Shown piece by piece: positions 48,711 to 59,500 of a stretch of 63,109 bases of DNA (its first letter is position 1; every line of letters begins with the position of its first letter). The DNA is taken from NCBI GenBank assembly GCA_013115135.1, contig JABANP010000298.1, positions 1 through 63,109 on the forward strand. Reading direction: 5' to 3'. The notes beneath the pieces were generated by a model, which did no database searches, had not been told where the DNA came from, and was given only the letters and a program-made list of their open reading frames with translations. The position numbers were made by a program, and so were the translations under genes. Source of the stretch: Perkinsus olseni. Its lineage: Eukaryota; Perkinsozoa; Perkinsida; Perkinsidae.

Positions 48711-49265
48711 CAATATACAGTGTGTTCGATTTTGATAGTCCGAAACGGAAAAAGCGCATAACTTCTCGAATACGGAGGATTTACCAGCCAAACTTTCGTA
48801 CAATGAGGCTGAGTAGAGTTGAAATCTGACTAGATATTTTTTGACAACATATCGATTACCGTTTCACTTCTAGGGCGCGCGCGAGTGATACACCCATCGC
48901 GTGCTGTCCCATTTTGATAGTCCTAGTTGACTTTTTCTCACCATGGGTCGCGGAAAACTCCTCTCAACTGAAGAGCGTGCGGAGATCGTGCGTCTCCTCG
49001 CCCTAGGGGAGCCCAAAAGCGAGATCGCGGAGAAACTGGGCCGTTGCGAGCGGACTATCACAAGGTATCTGTCGAACCCTTCCCATCAATACTCCCGCCC
49101 CAGAGGACCCTACCGGAACTCAGTCACCGAACGCGAAAAGAGAAGCCTGAAAAGAGCAATGGCTAAGAACCCGCTGAGTACAAGCAGGGAGATCTTTCAG
49201 GAGGCCGGAGTCCGGGAACGGGTTAGATCTACCAGGTGTGCCGCTCTCAATAAGGTTGGGAAGGT
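48711..49265 (+). mobile_element. 5' part of a Tc1/mariner-type element
   Basis: It begins near CAGTGTGTTCGATTTTGATAG (about 48717), with a second TTTTGATAGTCC copy at about 48913. This is the terminal and subterminal pattern common to Tc1-like elements. An N-terminal transposase frame follows. Similarity stops near 49265, where tRNA-cluster sequence takes over, so the catalytic part and the right end are missing. Confidence 0.6.
48943..49263 (+). pseudogene. Tc1-like transposase N-terminal fragment (helix-turn-helix)
   Basis: MGRGKLLSTEERAEIVRL is followed by GEPKSEIAEKLGRCERTI, the paired helix-turn-helix DNA-binding domain of Tc1-type transposases. It continues with LKRAMAKNPLSTSREIFQEA, typical of the second HTH. 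The DDE domain is absent: after about 105 codons the frame runs into tRNA-flanking DNA. Confidence 0.7.
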
Positions 49266-49392
49266 GAGAAAATTCCAACGTGCCGATACCTTAGCAGGTG
49301 TTAGCTTGTCGACGATGCTCCTCACAGTCGGTGTGTATCCGAATTGTTCGGGAAAAGCCTGTCTAAGGCTTATCTGGCACGAGTGCTGGTAC

Positions 49393-49474
49393 GAGTGTTT
49401 GCCCGAGTGGTTAAGGGGGTGGACTTAAGATCCACTGGACACGGACCGCGTGGGTTCGAACCCCATAGCACTCA
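49393..49474 (+). tRNA. tRNA-Leu (anticodon TAA), cluster copy 1
   Basis: 82-nt type II tRNA: acceptor GAGTGTT/AGCACTC, anticodon arm GTGGA-CTTAAGA-TCCAC, T arm around TTCGAAC, discriminator A. The variable-arm stem has GACC instead of GTCC, a slight weakening. A and B boxes are intact. Confidence 0.93.
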
Positions 49475-49548
49475 CAGTCAGGACATCCTGTGGCCTTCTG
49501 CCGGCAACAATGCTTGTCCTAGAGTGTAGAAAGCAGCCAACGAACAAA

Positions 49549-49622
49549 TACTGGAACCGAGAATCGAACTCGGGACCTACTGCGTGTTAGGCAGTCGTCA
49601 TAACCAACTAGACCATTCCAGC
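49549..49622 (-). tRNA. tRNA-Val (anticodon AAC)
   Basis: 74-nt tRNA on the minus strand. Acceptor GCTGGAA pairs with TTCCAGT, the anticodon arm is ACTGC-CTAACAC-GCAGT (anticodon AAC), and the T stem CCGAG/CTCGG pairs perfectly around TTCGATT. Discriminator A. It faces the tRNA-Leu about 75 nt away. Confidence 0.9.
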
Positions 49623-49767
49623 GATTCGCTAACGGTACGAGTTCGATCCTGGGAACGATACAGTCTCACTCTTGGAACGGCTGTCGTCGAGAAAGCAGTG
49701 GGAACGAGGATCGAGCTCGGGACTTGCAGGCCTACACACCAAATCGATTTGAAGTCTATAGGCGAGC

Positions 49768-49849
49768 GAGTGTTTGCCCGAGTGGTTAAGGGGGTGGACT
49801 TAAGATCCACTGGACGCGGTCCGCGTGGGTTCGAACCCCACAGCACTCA
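49768..49849 (+). tRNA. tRNA-Leu (anticodon TAA), cluster copy 2
   Basis: Same structure as the copy at 49393, with variable arm GGACGCGGTCC restoring the GGAC/GTCC stem. A and B boxes are intact. Part of a duplicated module with the minus-strand tRNA downstream. Confidence 0.94.
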
Positions 49850-49921
49850 TTGGCAGGACATCCTGTAGCCTTCTGCCGGCAACAGTCCTTGTCCTAGTGT
49901 ACAGAGCAGCCAACGAGCGAA

Positions 49922-49995
49922 TACTGGAACCGAGAATCGAACAAAGGACCTACTGCGTATTAGGCAGCCGTCATAACCAACTAGACCATTCCAAC
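49922..49995 (-). pseudogene. tRNA-Val-derived copy with Ile anticodon (AAT) and damaged T arm
   Basis: Nearly the same as the tRNA-Val at 49549, but the anticodon loop reads CTAATAC (AAT, Ile) and the 5' side of the T stem is CTTTG, which no longer pairs with CTCGG. The acceptor stem still forms. Probably a tRNA pseudogene created by the module duplication. Confidence 0.75.
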
Positions 49996-50504
49996 GATCC
50001 GGGAACGATACGAGTTCGTACCGTGGTGCTAGGTACGGTACGTATAGGTACGTCGGTGCTAGTCTCAGCAAGTCGTACTGCTGGCGTTGGACTTCAATCT
50101 TACACACACCAGCCGTCGAGATTGTGAATGTGCGGGAGTTCTCATCACCAACCCGACCATTCAAGCAAGCCTGTTTGTAAGTTTGCCAACCACGCCCTCC
50201 TGATCTAAGATGATGATACGGCGAGTTTTTCTCAGATCAGTTTTTCCGACTATCATTAGAGTAAGCATTACATATTGAACATCGATTAACTCTTGCCCTT
50301 TCTCTTCTGGTTCTGCACATCCTAACTGCCAATTGTACCCCCTAGGCTCCAAAGACTTAAGCCGACTCTACCGGGACTGAGGGGCTTGTCTAGATTTGAA
50401 AAAGCTCGGCGACTCAGTTGTCTACGGGACTCCCGAAAATCGCTCCCCCTTCAACAGCACTCGAAAAACTCAATTATGGAGTAACGTAGAAAGTAGATTC
50501 TTGA
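49996..50504. other. Spacer downstream of the tRNA cluster
   Basis: About 500 nt to the 3' end of the F-box gene. It contains GTACGGTACGTATAGGTACG-type short repeats near 50025-50055 and otherwise nothing recognisable. Confidence 0.5.
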
Positions 50505-51563
50505 CTAAGAGAAAAGTATCCATTCCCTTAGTCTCGGAAATAGCTCCCTCAGACCTTTACAGTCATCGAGGGTGTAATCAGACAGGTTAGGTATCCCTCT
50601 AAAATCACAGTGGGTGAGGGTGAGCCCAGAGACTGCATCCCAAGATCGCTTCGTCAGGTTCTTCGCGCCGAACACAGAGAGCCAGCGAACTCTGGTATTG
50701 TAGTTTCCGATGGTCTCCATCACCGAGTCGTCGATCTGTTTACACCAAGTTAGATTCAAACGCTTTAGGTTAGGCATGCACTGGAGACACTCCCGTGCCG
50801 CTGAGCTTGACAGGTTTATATGTCCGCAAAGATCCAAAACTTCCAAACACCTCAGATGTTTCAGAGCCGAGTAGCCATCATCAGAAAACTGAGTCGTCGC
50901 ATAGAGACGGAGCACCTTCAGGGAATCGCCATATGATGAGCCAATCGCCATGAGAGAGGCGTCGGTGATGCGTGGGCATCTCGTGAGGTCGAGAGTTTCC
51001 AGCATCGCCCGTCCCTGGCTGAGAACATGCTGCCATGACGACCCGATCCGTCGTAGCTTTGACGCCCGATAATGAGAGGTAGCGGAGCCTTTTATTGGCC
51101 CGGATGAGGTGGCAAAGGGCTGTGTCCGACTTGATAGCAGCGGACCAGTATAGACCTGACAAGGACGAACAGGTCCCCATGCGAGGTCTATTACGGCTGC
51201 CTTACCCAGGTATTGGAGACTCCCCGTATGGCGCGACAAGCCTGTCACGGCCGCATCGTCCAGCCACTGACAAGCACTCAAATCCAAGTGCTTCAACTGG
51301 CCGAAGTTGATCTCTGCTATAACAGATGATAAGTCCTCTTGGCAAAAGTGGAGGGTGCAGTCCGTGACCCTCTCCGAGACAGACGGCTGCCCAGCGATAG
51401 CCTGTAGAACTGACGCGGACTCGATTCTTTGCAGGCGACGAGAGACTGCCGCTGCAAACTCTGAGCTAACAGTGGAGACTTCTGGGAGAGAGGACAGGTC
51501 CAGGTATGAGATGACACGACTCAGGAGGCCCACTCCGAGTGTACTGGCCGGTGATACTGCCAT
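50505..51563 (-). CDS. F-box/leucine-rich-repeat protein (AMN1/FBXL type)
   Basis: Probable substrate receptor of an SCF ubiquitin ligase. The N-terminus (LLSRVISYLDLSSLPEVSTV) fits an F-box. Cysteine-type LRRs follow: FGQLKHLDLSACQWLDDAAV, METLDLTRCPRITDASL-like, SLKVLRLYATTQFSDDGYS, LEVLDLCGHINLSS and LKRLNLTWCKQIDDSVM. The 352-codon frame is continuous but contains a consensus 50-nt intron (GTAAGG...TTGTCAG, about 51161-51210). Splicing it out gives a better LRR in another frame (LIRANKRLRYLSLSGVKATT), and the original frame resumes near 51020 with LETLDLTRCPRITD. So either one base is extra or the intron is retained. Confidence 0.8.
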   Translation of the reverse strand: MAVSPASTLGVGLLSRVISYLDLSSLPEVSTVSSEFAAAVSRRLQRIESASVLQAIAGQPSVSERVTDCTLHFCQEDLSSVIAEINFGQLKHLDLSACQWLDDAAVTGLSRHTGSLQYLGKAAVIDLAWGPVRPCQVYTGPLLSSRTQPFATSSGPIKGSATSHYRASKLRRIGSSWQHVLSQGRAMLETLDLTRCPRITDASLMAIGSSYGDSLKVLRLYATTQFSDDGYSALKHLRCLEVLDLCGHINLSSSAARECLQCMPNLKRLNLTWCKQIDDSVMETIGNYNTRVRWLSVFGAKNLTKRSWDAVSGLTLTHCDFRGIPNLSDYTLDDCKGLRELFPRLREWILFS

Positions 51564-52119
51564 TCAACGGACTTCTAGGTTGCTTAAAACAAACTAGATT
51601 GTTGACCAGTACTGAGATTAACCACCCTAGTGAGCTATACTAACGCAATACTCTTGATGATAAAACACGATGTCGAGTACTGTATCGACCACTTGAATGG
51701 GTCGCCGACTAGATGCTACGCCAGGATCGAGAAAGCCTCCAGCCGAGACGAACGAAGCCGAGTATCGCGGGTAAGCTGGGGAAGTTACCCCACAAGGTAC
51801 AGTTTTGAAGGTCGATGGATTCGGAGAGTAGCCCACACTCGGTAGAAGCAGCACATAGGGACTGAGGAAGGGGCGAGGCCGATTCATCGGGAAGGCTGAT
51901 GGGACGCGGGGGACCTTACGTGAAATATAGTTCGAGCGTCGCTATCTCGGCCAGTGCTCCTCAAGGCCTCGGCATACCACAGCAGAGTGGACGTTAGGTA
52001 AGTGGCAGAGGGGGACGACAGTAGGGCGTTGCCTCTGAAGGGGGAGTGCGTTCTCGGGTCGCTGCAGCACAGTCGTGAAGCAGTAGTAAACTACCTTGCG
52101 TGGCAGTAGGAGGAATGGA
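51564..52119. other. Intergenic stretch upstream of the F-box gene
   Basis: About 550 nt between the divergent F-box gene and the uncertain plus-strand gene. No supported exon or promoter motif seen. Confidence 0.45.
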
Positions 52120-54173
52120 GATGCCAGCGTCCAACCCAGTCCCGGCTACTTACAGCTCATGTGGTGTCGATCGCTTCTTGTCCTCCGACGGGCGGTTCAT
52201 AGCGCCCTTGCTGCAGCAGTACAGCGGGGCGTCTTGCTCGAACGCTACAACACTCGAGGCGAACCTGGCAAGTGCCCGACTTGGTGGCGGCCGGTGCCTT
52301 GTGGCTGACTACCTCCAATCCGTGGATGATACGAAGCCGATCTCGGCCAAACGAAGGATGCTGGGCCCAACTCGCTCACCGCCCCAGTAGGCTGTAAGAG
52401 CCTGTCGTTGAGGAGGAGTAGGGGCAACTGCCGCTGGAGCGGTGGTAGACTCACCTGCCGCTTCCTGTTCCAGGCGTGCTTCCAGATCTCGTTAAGGAGA
52501 TGGCGAGCATAAGCACTGAGGAGGACACGGTTGAGTGCCGATCACGAAGACGCTATCACCGGTAAATTACCCCCACATCTTGCTCTTCTCAACCCAGTGG
52601 AGATGCTCGGCCACACGTTGCAGTCTGTCACAGGCAGCCCAGCACAGGACCTGAGGGGGAGAAGGAAGACAGAGTATTCACACAACGAGGACTGGACGGA
52701 GTGCGAGAACTGTCCGTAGGTGTACCGAGGTGAATGTGTGGACACGAGGGCGGCCGTAGGAGTCTCGGGAGTCATCGCTGAGGCCCTGCTGATGCGCCCT
52801 GAGTGGGAGAACGTAGGACATAAAGGAGAGGGAGGCCCTCCCTGGGAGGGGTGCCATCTACCATTCCCTATCGGCCCCGTCCACGCCATTATACCCTCCC
52901 GAGTCGTCATCATCATCTTCCGCTAGTGTTAAAAACCGGAGGTCGTCGTCGAAGGAGAGGCCCGGGGATAAACTGAAAATACGCCTTCGATTCGTGGCCC
53001 GTGACGATGATGGCCTTTACCCGTCCTTGTAGCTCGGCCACTCCTCCTCCCCAGTAGGTGGCGGTGGTGGAGCATGGGTGTAGGTGACGAACATCTGGAA
53101 GGCCTCGACAGCCTTGGTCCCTGTAATACTGTGGTACATGGCGGAGTACTAGAATCATCAGTCGAGTCACCGAATTTCTCCAGTCGGTCGAAGACTTTGG
53201 GACTGCAGATGTCCTTGAGGCGTACATCGAAGAAGCCATGGGCGAGGGCGATACAGAAGAGGCCGTACCTACATTCTCGCCATGCCCTTCTGACTCAACA
53301 GCAACTGGACTCACATCGGGATATTAGGGTCATTTATATTAGCCCGGGGGTCGCCGCTAGGACCCTGCCTAGCATAGCCCTCTCCAACCCCACCGACGAC
53401 CACCTCTCCAACGCCTTGGTAACTGGGAGGAGCACACATGAGAGCAGCAGGTACACTTGGCACTAGGACTCACCCTGCTAGGTAGATAACGCGCTCTCCC
53501 GGGACGTCGGAATCCCCAATGAGACCTGACGAACGTTGATGGTACGCAGGGAATGGGTGGGAGTGATTACTGTAGACAGGCCGCACATTCATGCCGCTAC
53601 TGAAGCAAAGGTTCTTCACATACTCCAGGAACCGCCTTACTATGGTGAAGAGGCCGAACTGACGGAGTACCTGAGGTTCACGGCGGTCGTTCAGGGCCTA
53701 GGGTGACGGCGGTGGTACCGGCAAGCTCATGCAGATGTCCAGTATGCGGCACGCCCGTTCATCCCGCGTTGGCGGCGAAGAGGGACCTGCCCTAATCACG
53801 GTAACGAGAGCTGAAGCACGCTTCGCAACGACCCACCTAGCGGTATCCCAGTTGTCAGACTAGACACGAGACCCCCACACTCATCACTTTGGAGCAGCGA
53901 CAGGGTTATTGCAGACCTGGTGGCGCGAACACTGACGCCGCTGGCTCCGACGGAGTGGTCTCACCTGGCTAGTATGTCTTGATAGTCAACTGGGAGGACC
54001 AGGTTCATACACCATTGCTTCCAATACTTCAGAGTCTTATCCTCGAACTCCTTACACACCTGAGTCGACCTAGGCTACCATTACGGGCAATAGGGAAGGA
54101 GGATTACCTGTGTGAGGGAGTTGGCGAAGGACTCATCCTGGCCGAATACTATATAGACCGGGTCGTGGACTAG
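52120..54173 (+). CDS. Uncertain multi-exon gene, product unknown
   Basis: The family is not recognised. Plus-strand segments of 35-70 codons with protein-like composition are separated by plausible short introns: from ATG 52120 (MEMPASNPVPATYSS), PDLVKEMASISTEEDT (about 52475), a Ser-rich basic stretch with PGDKLKIRLRFVARDDDG (about 52965), FLQSVEDFGTADVLEAYIEE (about 53175), VGVITVDRPHIHAATEAKV (about 53560) and VGEGLILAEYYIDRVVD (about 54120), ending at TAG 54173. A clean donor/acceptor pair joins about 52553 to 52611. Not all junctions could be resolved in frame, so it may be several genes, a decayed gene, or extend to about 55200. Confidence 0.35.
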
Positions 54174-55483
54174 GAACGGGACCTCCTCGATGATGGTCTG
54201 ACGGAGGAGCGAGCATGAGCCAAGAAAGACACGAGCAGCAAGGAAGAAAGATGGCCCTCACCCTGATGCTGGCGTTAGAGGTCATCCGCCACGTATCAGT
54301 GGGGCCACAAAAACGTATGTGGTGGCTCCCACGCGTCTGGTAACCATCGGTAGAGTTGTAGTTGAAGGTGGGACGGACTCGAACCTGTACGGGGGTGCAG
54401 AGATGCCTCCACCGACTGCTAGTGCTCCCTACGGTTATCATGGGGTCCCCGCGGATCCTCGTTATAACGCGAAAGAGCTGGAACGGTCGGAACATTCTGT
54501 CGTAGTGCACAAACTTGGGGGCGAAATCTTTCACCTGAGTAAGCTACGTCAGGAGGGGAAAGGAGGAACAGCAGGAAACGGCACCTGGACGACGTCATTG
54601 TTCTTGCTGCTCAGCGTCGTGACCAGAATGGCTGTGTTGGGGATGTACCTAGAGATTAGATAGTGGCGAAGCTGGAACGGTATGAACTGCCATTACTTCT
54701 GTTCGGAGCGGACCTGGCCTTGTAAAACGACATCGAAGAAGCCAGACTCCTCACTATCGTTATTGAGGAGGGAGTTGAAGATCGGATCACCATCGAACCT
54801 GCAGCCCAGGGCACTGGGACAACAGAGCGGCGATGGTCTGCTGCATCACCTATCCATACAGCACCACACCACTCTACTACGCCTATCAATGAGGGCTCCA
54901 TATGTGCCTGAGGCATGCAATGTTTACAGAGTTCAAGTGACGGGCTGACAGCGATGACTGACCATTGCCAACAACGGCTAGTTGCAAGGGGGCGCTGCCG
55001 ATGCTGGAGGCTGATGATGTGGCTGCCGTAGAGACGCTCGTTGGGGCAACGGACACCTCTTGGGTGACTGTAGGGTTGGAGAGGGTCTTGGCAGCGATAC
55101 CGAAGGAAGCCAGACGAGGTCCACCAGAGGGGGGCACTGCTGCCGCCACTGTAGAGGAGGGAAAGGATGAGGAGGCCTCTATCCTTGGCAAGGGGACCAA
55201 ATAGTTATCTTGGCGACACTGATAGGAACCAAAATTAGGCAGTTCCAACCATAAACTCAGAAGCTAACAGCGAATCAGAAACAGTGAAACTCATGATGGC
55301 ACATCGGTCAAACGTGAACACGATCATCATCGTCATCGTCCCCATGTTGGCGGCGTCGGTTCCCCCACCTGCTGCCAGGAGGCACTCGGAGCCTGTTGGC
55401 CACGCGAACAAGCATCTCATAATGCTTTTTATCACGAACCCTGCACATCACGGTTATCCGACACTCGATAGACACGCCGCAGC
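54174..55483. other. Stretch with further possible plus-strand exons, unresolved
   Basis: Contains an open frame at 54319-54663 (VAPTRLVTIGRVVVEGGTDS, then PPPTASAPYGYHG) and an acidic stretch at about 54735 (NDIEEARLLTIVIEEGVED). No domain is recognised and single stop codons separate coding-like pieces. It could be the 3' part of the preceding uncertain gene. Confidence 0.35.
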
Positions 55484-56434
55484 TTACGCATATCTTTCTC
55501 GCATTGGAGCTCCCTTGAGTATTTCCTTCTGCTGTGCCTTGGCCACTGACACACACGGTCCATACCAACTTTTCCGTCTGCGTTGACCTACGCTTGTAGA
55601 GCTTGTCGCTCTCACACTCCTGCTCTTCCCTCGTGATAGGCTCGGGCATCGCACACATGGAGACCTAGAGAATGCCGAATCAGGCAACAGCCGGCCTGCT
55701 GGCCTGGCCCTACTTTGGATATCCGAACGCACTCGCCGAACATAGAGTATCGACGCTTTATTCGAGTAGGCTTCCTACAGGCAGTACAACAGGAAGCTTG
55801 ATAGATAGTCAGATATCGTTCTTAGCATAGGGGCACTAGAGAGGGTCGGCTACTTAGTCACAGGGTCCACCGGAGCAACATTGGTTATATGGATGGGGGC
55901 CTCTACTGTGACGATGTTCGAGGGTTTCCGAGCCCCCTTGGGCAGCACATCACGCTTTATAGTATTGGAGGGGAGCGGTCGCCAGAAGGACCTCACCTGA
56001 AGGGACAGTGACACAGTGGAGGCGCCGCGAGGGGCCCACCATGTTGCAGCCAGTAACTATAACTTGGTTCTTCTGCCACAGCACATGTCGTATGACCCCA
56101 TGCTTGCCGGCATCCCGACCGTACAGGACCTCAACGGGCCCCGCTCGATCGCTCGACCCTGCTAGGGGACTAACCTGGACGAGATCCCCGGGTTTTATGT
56201 TGAATATTTTGGTCATGTTGATGTGCTCGGGTTCCTTGTTCTTCACCTCCTTTGGCATCGACGGCTCCTTACCCACCTGCTCTGGGGACTCGAGGGCGCC
56301 CCATTCCCTCTGGTCAGGCGGCTTACCTTCAAAAACTCCTTCGGTCGAATCTTAGTGTTCCGATTCCTCAGCTTCGTCCTCATCGCCTTCTCCAAGAAAG
56401 GCAGGTACTTCAAGGCACTGACGCTCGTAGGCAT
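55484..56434 (-). CDS. Mitochondrial ribosomal protein uL24 (KOW domain), multi-exon
   Basis: uL24-family protein of the large mitochondrial ribosomal subunit. Exon 1 starts at 56434 (MPTSVSALKYLPFLEKAMRT, a basic leader). The second exon has the KOW domain, with KPGDLVQVSPLAG, GRDAGKHGVIRHVLW and NQVIVTGCNMV. Later exons supply EAPIHITNVAPVDPVT and KPTRIKRRYSMFGECVRISK, the conserved uL24 C-terminal signature (IHxSNVxxVDPVTxKPTR). A final exon reads AKAQQKEILKGAPMRERYA, with the stop at 55484. These exons come from different frames joined through GT-AG introns at about 55570-55616, 55656-55706, 55770-55852 and 55940-56000. The fit to the family at every junction supports the model. Confidence 0.85.
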
Positions 56435-56564
56435 GCTGAGGGAGTCAGGACTACCCGCCGGGACTCATGATGGAAGTCAGCGATACTCATGCGCAACAAC
56501 AAAAGCACGTCCATGAAACACTATGGTAGACAAAAAGCTATTAAATTCAGAGTGAGCATGTAAG

Positions 56565-59500
56565 TCACAACTTCGACTGCTCAACAGCCTCTCGAGGGGC
56601 CTCCGTCACGGGTGATTCCTCCTCAGGGAGAAGAGGTTCGGCGTTAAGCACATAGCGCTCCAGCCACCTGCTATGCAATGCCGGACCAACAGAGGCATTA
56701 GTCACGTACTGATCCACCTCCCACGTGGCGTGCATGACTCCTTCCATCGTCTTGTAGTGGTGGCCCTCCTTCGGGCAGCATGCATAGCCTTGCTACACCT
56801 CCGAGTCCCTTGATCGCTCCGAAGAGCCTTTCGGACTGGAGTGGCGCTGTGCCCGAATTCGCATCGTTCTGGCCGTGTATTAGCAGTAGAGGAGCAGTCT
56901 TGTTCGCGGCTATCCGGTTCGCCCAAGTGAAGGGCGACATGTTGTTATACCTCGACACGATTTGTTGGAAAGGTGGTATGATATGGCTGTAGGCGTGCCA
57001 TGAGCCTACACCTCCGTTGCATCCCAGTAATTCCTCTCTTCCCTTTGGAAACCAAAGGGCGTGAGACTTCTGTTGTAAGCTCCAGACCTTCCGATGCCAG
57101 CTCGGAAGAGCCCGGGACGACTGTGTGCGATGAGGTTGGCTGAGGGCAAATTCTCCATGGTTGCTTCGCTCCGCTGTGTCACTGTGTCGCACCAGTCATG
57201 AAGCCTCCGTATGAGTGGCCTCCCACTGCTATCCTGGACGGGTCCACTCCGTTGGCTGTTGCTGCTGCCACCTATTGATCAGCGGGCTAAGCCTCCAAGG
57301 AAGCGACCTAATCCCACTACCGCAGCCTCGCCGTTCATCACGAGCTGCTCTATAAACGTGTCGTTGGCAGTATCACCATCGCCTATGATAGGCATGGACG
57401 GGTTGTCGAGCACCTTCGTGGCGGTGAGTGCAAGTACGCGACCCCGATGGAGCTTCCTACAGCCCATCCCTTGCTTATCCACATCAGTGGCCTCCCCCAA
57501 GTGGCCCGCTTGAACTGATACTTCGAGACCCTCACCTGGCCTGCTGACTTCCCCGATGAGTACCTAGCAAGCATGCCCCGGCCACAGTGCCAATAGGGCG
57601 TCCACCACTGTACGATTCTGGATAGGCCCAAGCGATGCAAGGAGGAGGGCGACCCTCCGTAGCCGCCATCTTGGGGAGGTATAGAGTAGCTGTCAAGTCC
57701 ACACCATCTTCCCGCTTGTAGTGGAGGACCTGTTCAAGACACTCCCGCCAGCGATAGTATCAATGCCGGATGTAGCAGAAGAGCCCTATGCGTTCACCTT
57801 TTTCTCGGCTAAGTTGTCGAAGAGCGGTGCTTGCTTGGCCCTCGGGTCCTTGTTAACCGTCACAGGCTTTTCTTTCCCATTAACCATGTCCCTCAGGAAC
57901 CTCTGTAACGGGCACTGATCTCTTCCTGAGCAAGACCCCCCTGCCCACCTCTCGCGGCTGAGCTATGCTCTCTCTAGCGAGAAGAAGGCATTGGCCACCG
58001 TCACCCAAGAGGCGAATGGGCTGTTCGAGGTAGTCTCCACGCGGCGGTATCGGCTGACCTTCAACCTCGCTCCTAATCTCCAATGCAGGCAACCTGCGCC
58101 AGAATCCACCAATGGCTACTGAGTGTCCACGGCATCCTCTTCGACGTCCTCGCCCAGACAGCATCGCCATAGCCTTCTATGGCACACGCTAGCCGCAGTC
58201 CTGATTTCAATCTGAAGCCGGAGGACCCCAGATAAAGCTAACCTGTCACCAGACAACTGTATGCGAACTGAGTCGACGAAGGGACGGAGGCCGACGTCGG
58301 AGGCGCCATCGCCGAAGAGGACCAAGCTACCATCGTTGACTCGCTGCAGCACCTGGCATCAGCCCTGTGCTGTGTCTTAGTAGCATCACCAGCATTACCA
58401 CTCTATTGAAGGGCCCGCCCCGAACCGTCTGAAAGTCGCCCATGCTAGTGTAGACATCATCGTACTTCCCACTATGCAGCAACAGACAGCCATTAGCAGG
58501 ATTCAACTTTACCTGGGGGCCTCGGTAGCCGGCGGAAGGCTGCTGGGTCCTCGTCTACCTCAGTCGTCTCATTCCGAGGCAATGCAAAATCGTCGACTCC
58601 CGTTGCGGCCTCGACAGAGGGCTGAATACCATGCGGGCGCATCCACACCCGATGACTCTTGTCCTTGAACCTCCACTCAGTCCATACTATGTCCCCATCA
58701 CTCGTGAACCGCATACGGTTGTGCATCCCTGACAGGAATGCCGTCCGACAATACCTAGTAGGATTTAGTCGGCAGCTCGGCTCCTGGCAGAAGCCTCTGA
58801 CCAGTACCCATATGTGAATCGGAAGGAGCCCTCGATACACGCCTCATGCCTCCCATCGACGGCTCTTACTCATCTCACTTCGAAAGAGTACTGATGCCTG
58901 TTGGAGATCCCAAGGGGCCTCCTGCACCACCATAGCCGTGTCTCGATGGCTAACTCCCTTAGCTACCACAACAGCGTCAGCCCGGAAGACCGGGAGGGTT
59001 GGGCCCTTACATCTGGGGTCCCCATTATCACCGTCAGCCACGACAAACACGAGCGAATGGGGCTTGATGGGTAGCTACACCAACAGACACAATAGGCTGG
59101 ACCAAGGATGCACCTTCTCTAGCCTTACCCATCGGAAGCCTCGTGGACCAGGAGGGCAGGCATCAAAGCGATTGGGCCGATCCTCTTGTGCGGGCCGCCG
59201 GTGCAGAGGAAAATACTGTGGCCCCTCATCCCCCTCCGGCGCCAGTGATAATACGCTGAACTGCCGTCCAAAGCGAGACATCAGCAACGATCCTGAGAGA
59301 GATGATCAGGGGGGGGGCCACGACCTGGGTAGCCTACGGCTAAAGGGAGGGCCAGTGATCTCCGTCACAAGCAACTGATGGGCGAACGGTGGGCTAAGCT
59401 TGCCATGGCAGGGGTCTCACGAAGCGATTATCCGGGGAAAATGAGGTATCGCATATCATTGCTGGGTTGCCCAGTTTCCTCGTCTCCCCACTAGCTACAG

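Larger units (their letters stand above)
49393..49995. repeat. Tandem duplication of a tRNA-Leu / antisense tRNA-Val module
   Basis: The unit from the Leu tRNA through GGACATCCTGTRGCCTTCTG, a GTCCTAG spacer and the minus-strand Val-type tRNA occurs twice with a 375-bp offset (49393 and 49768). A third, partial relative starts at 48508, where the downstream GCCTTCTGYCGGCAAC word is also kept. Confidence 0.9.
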
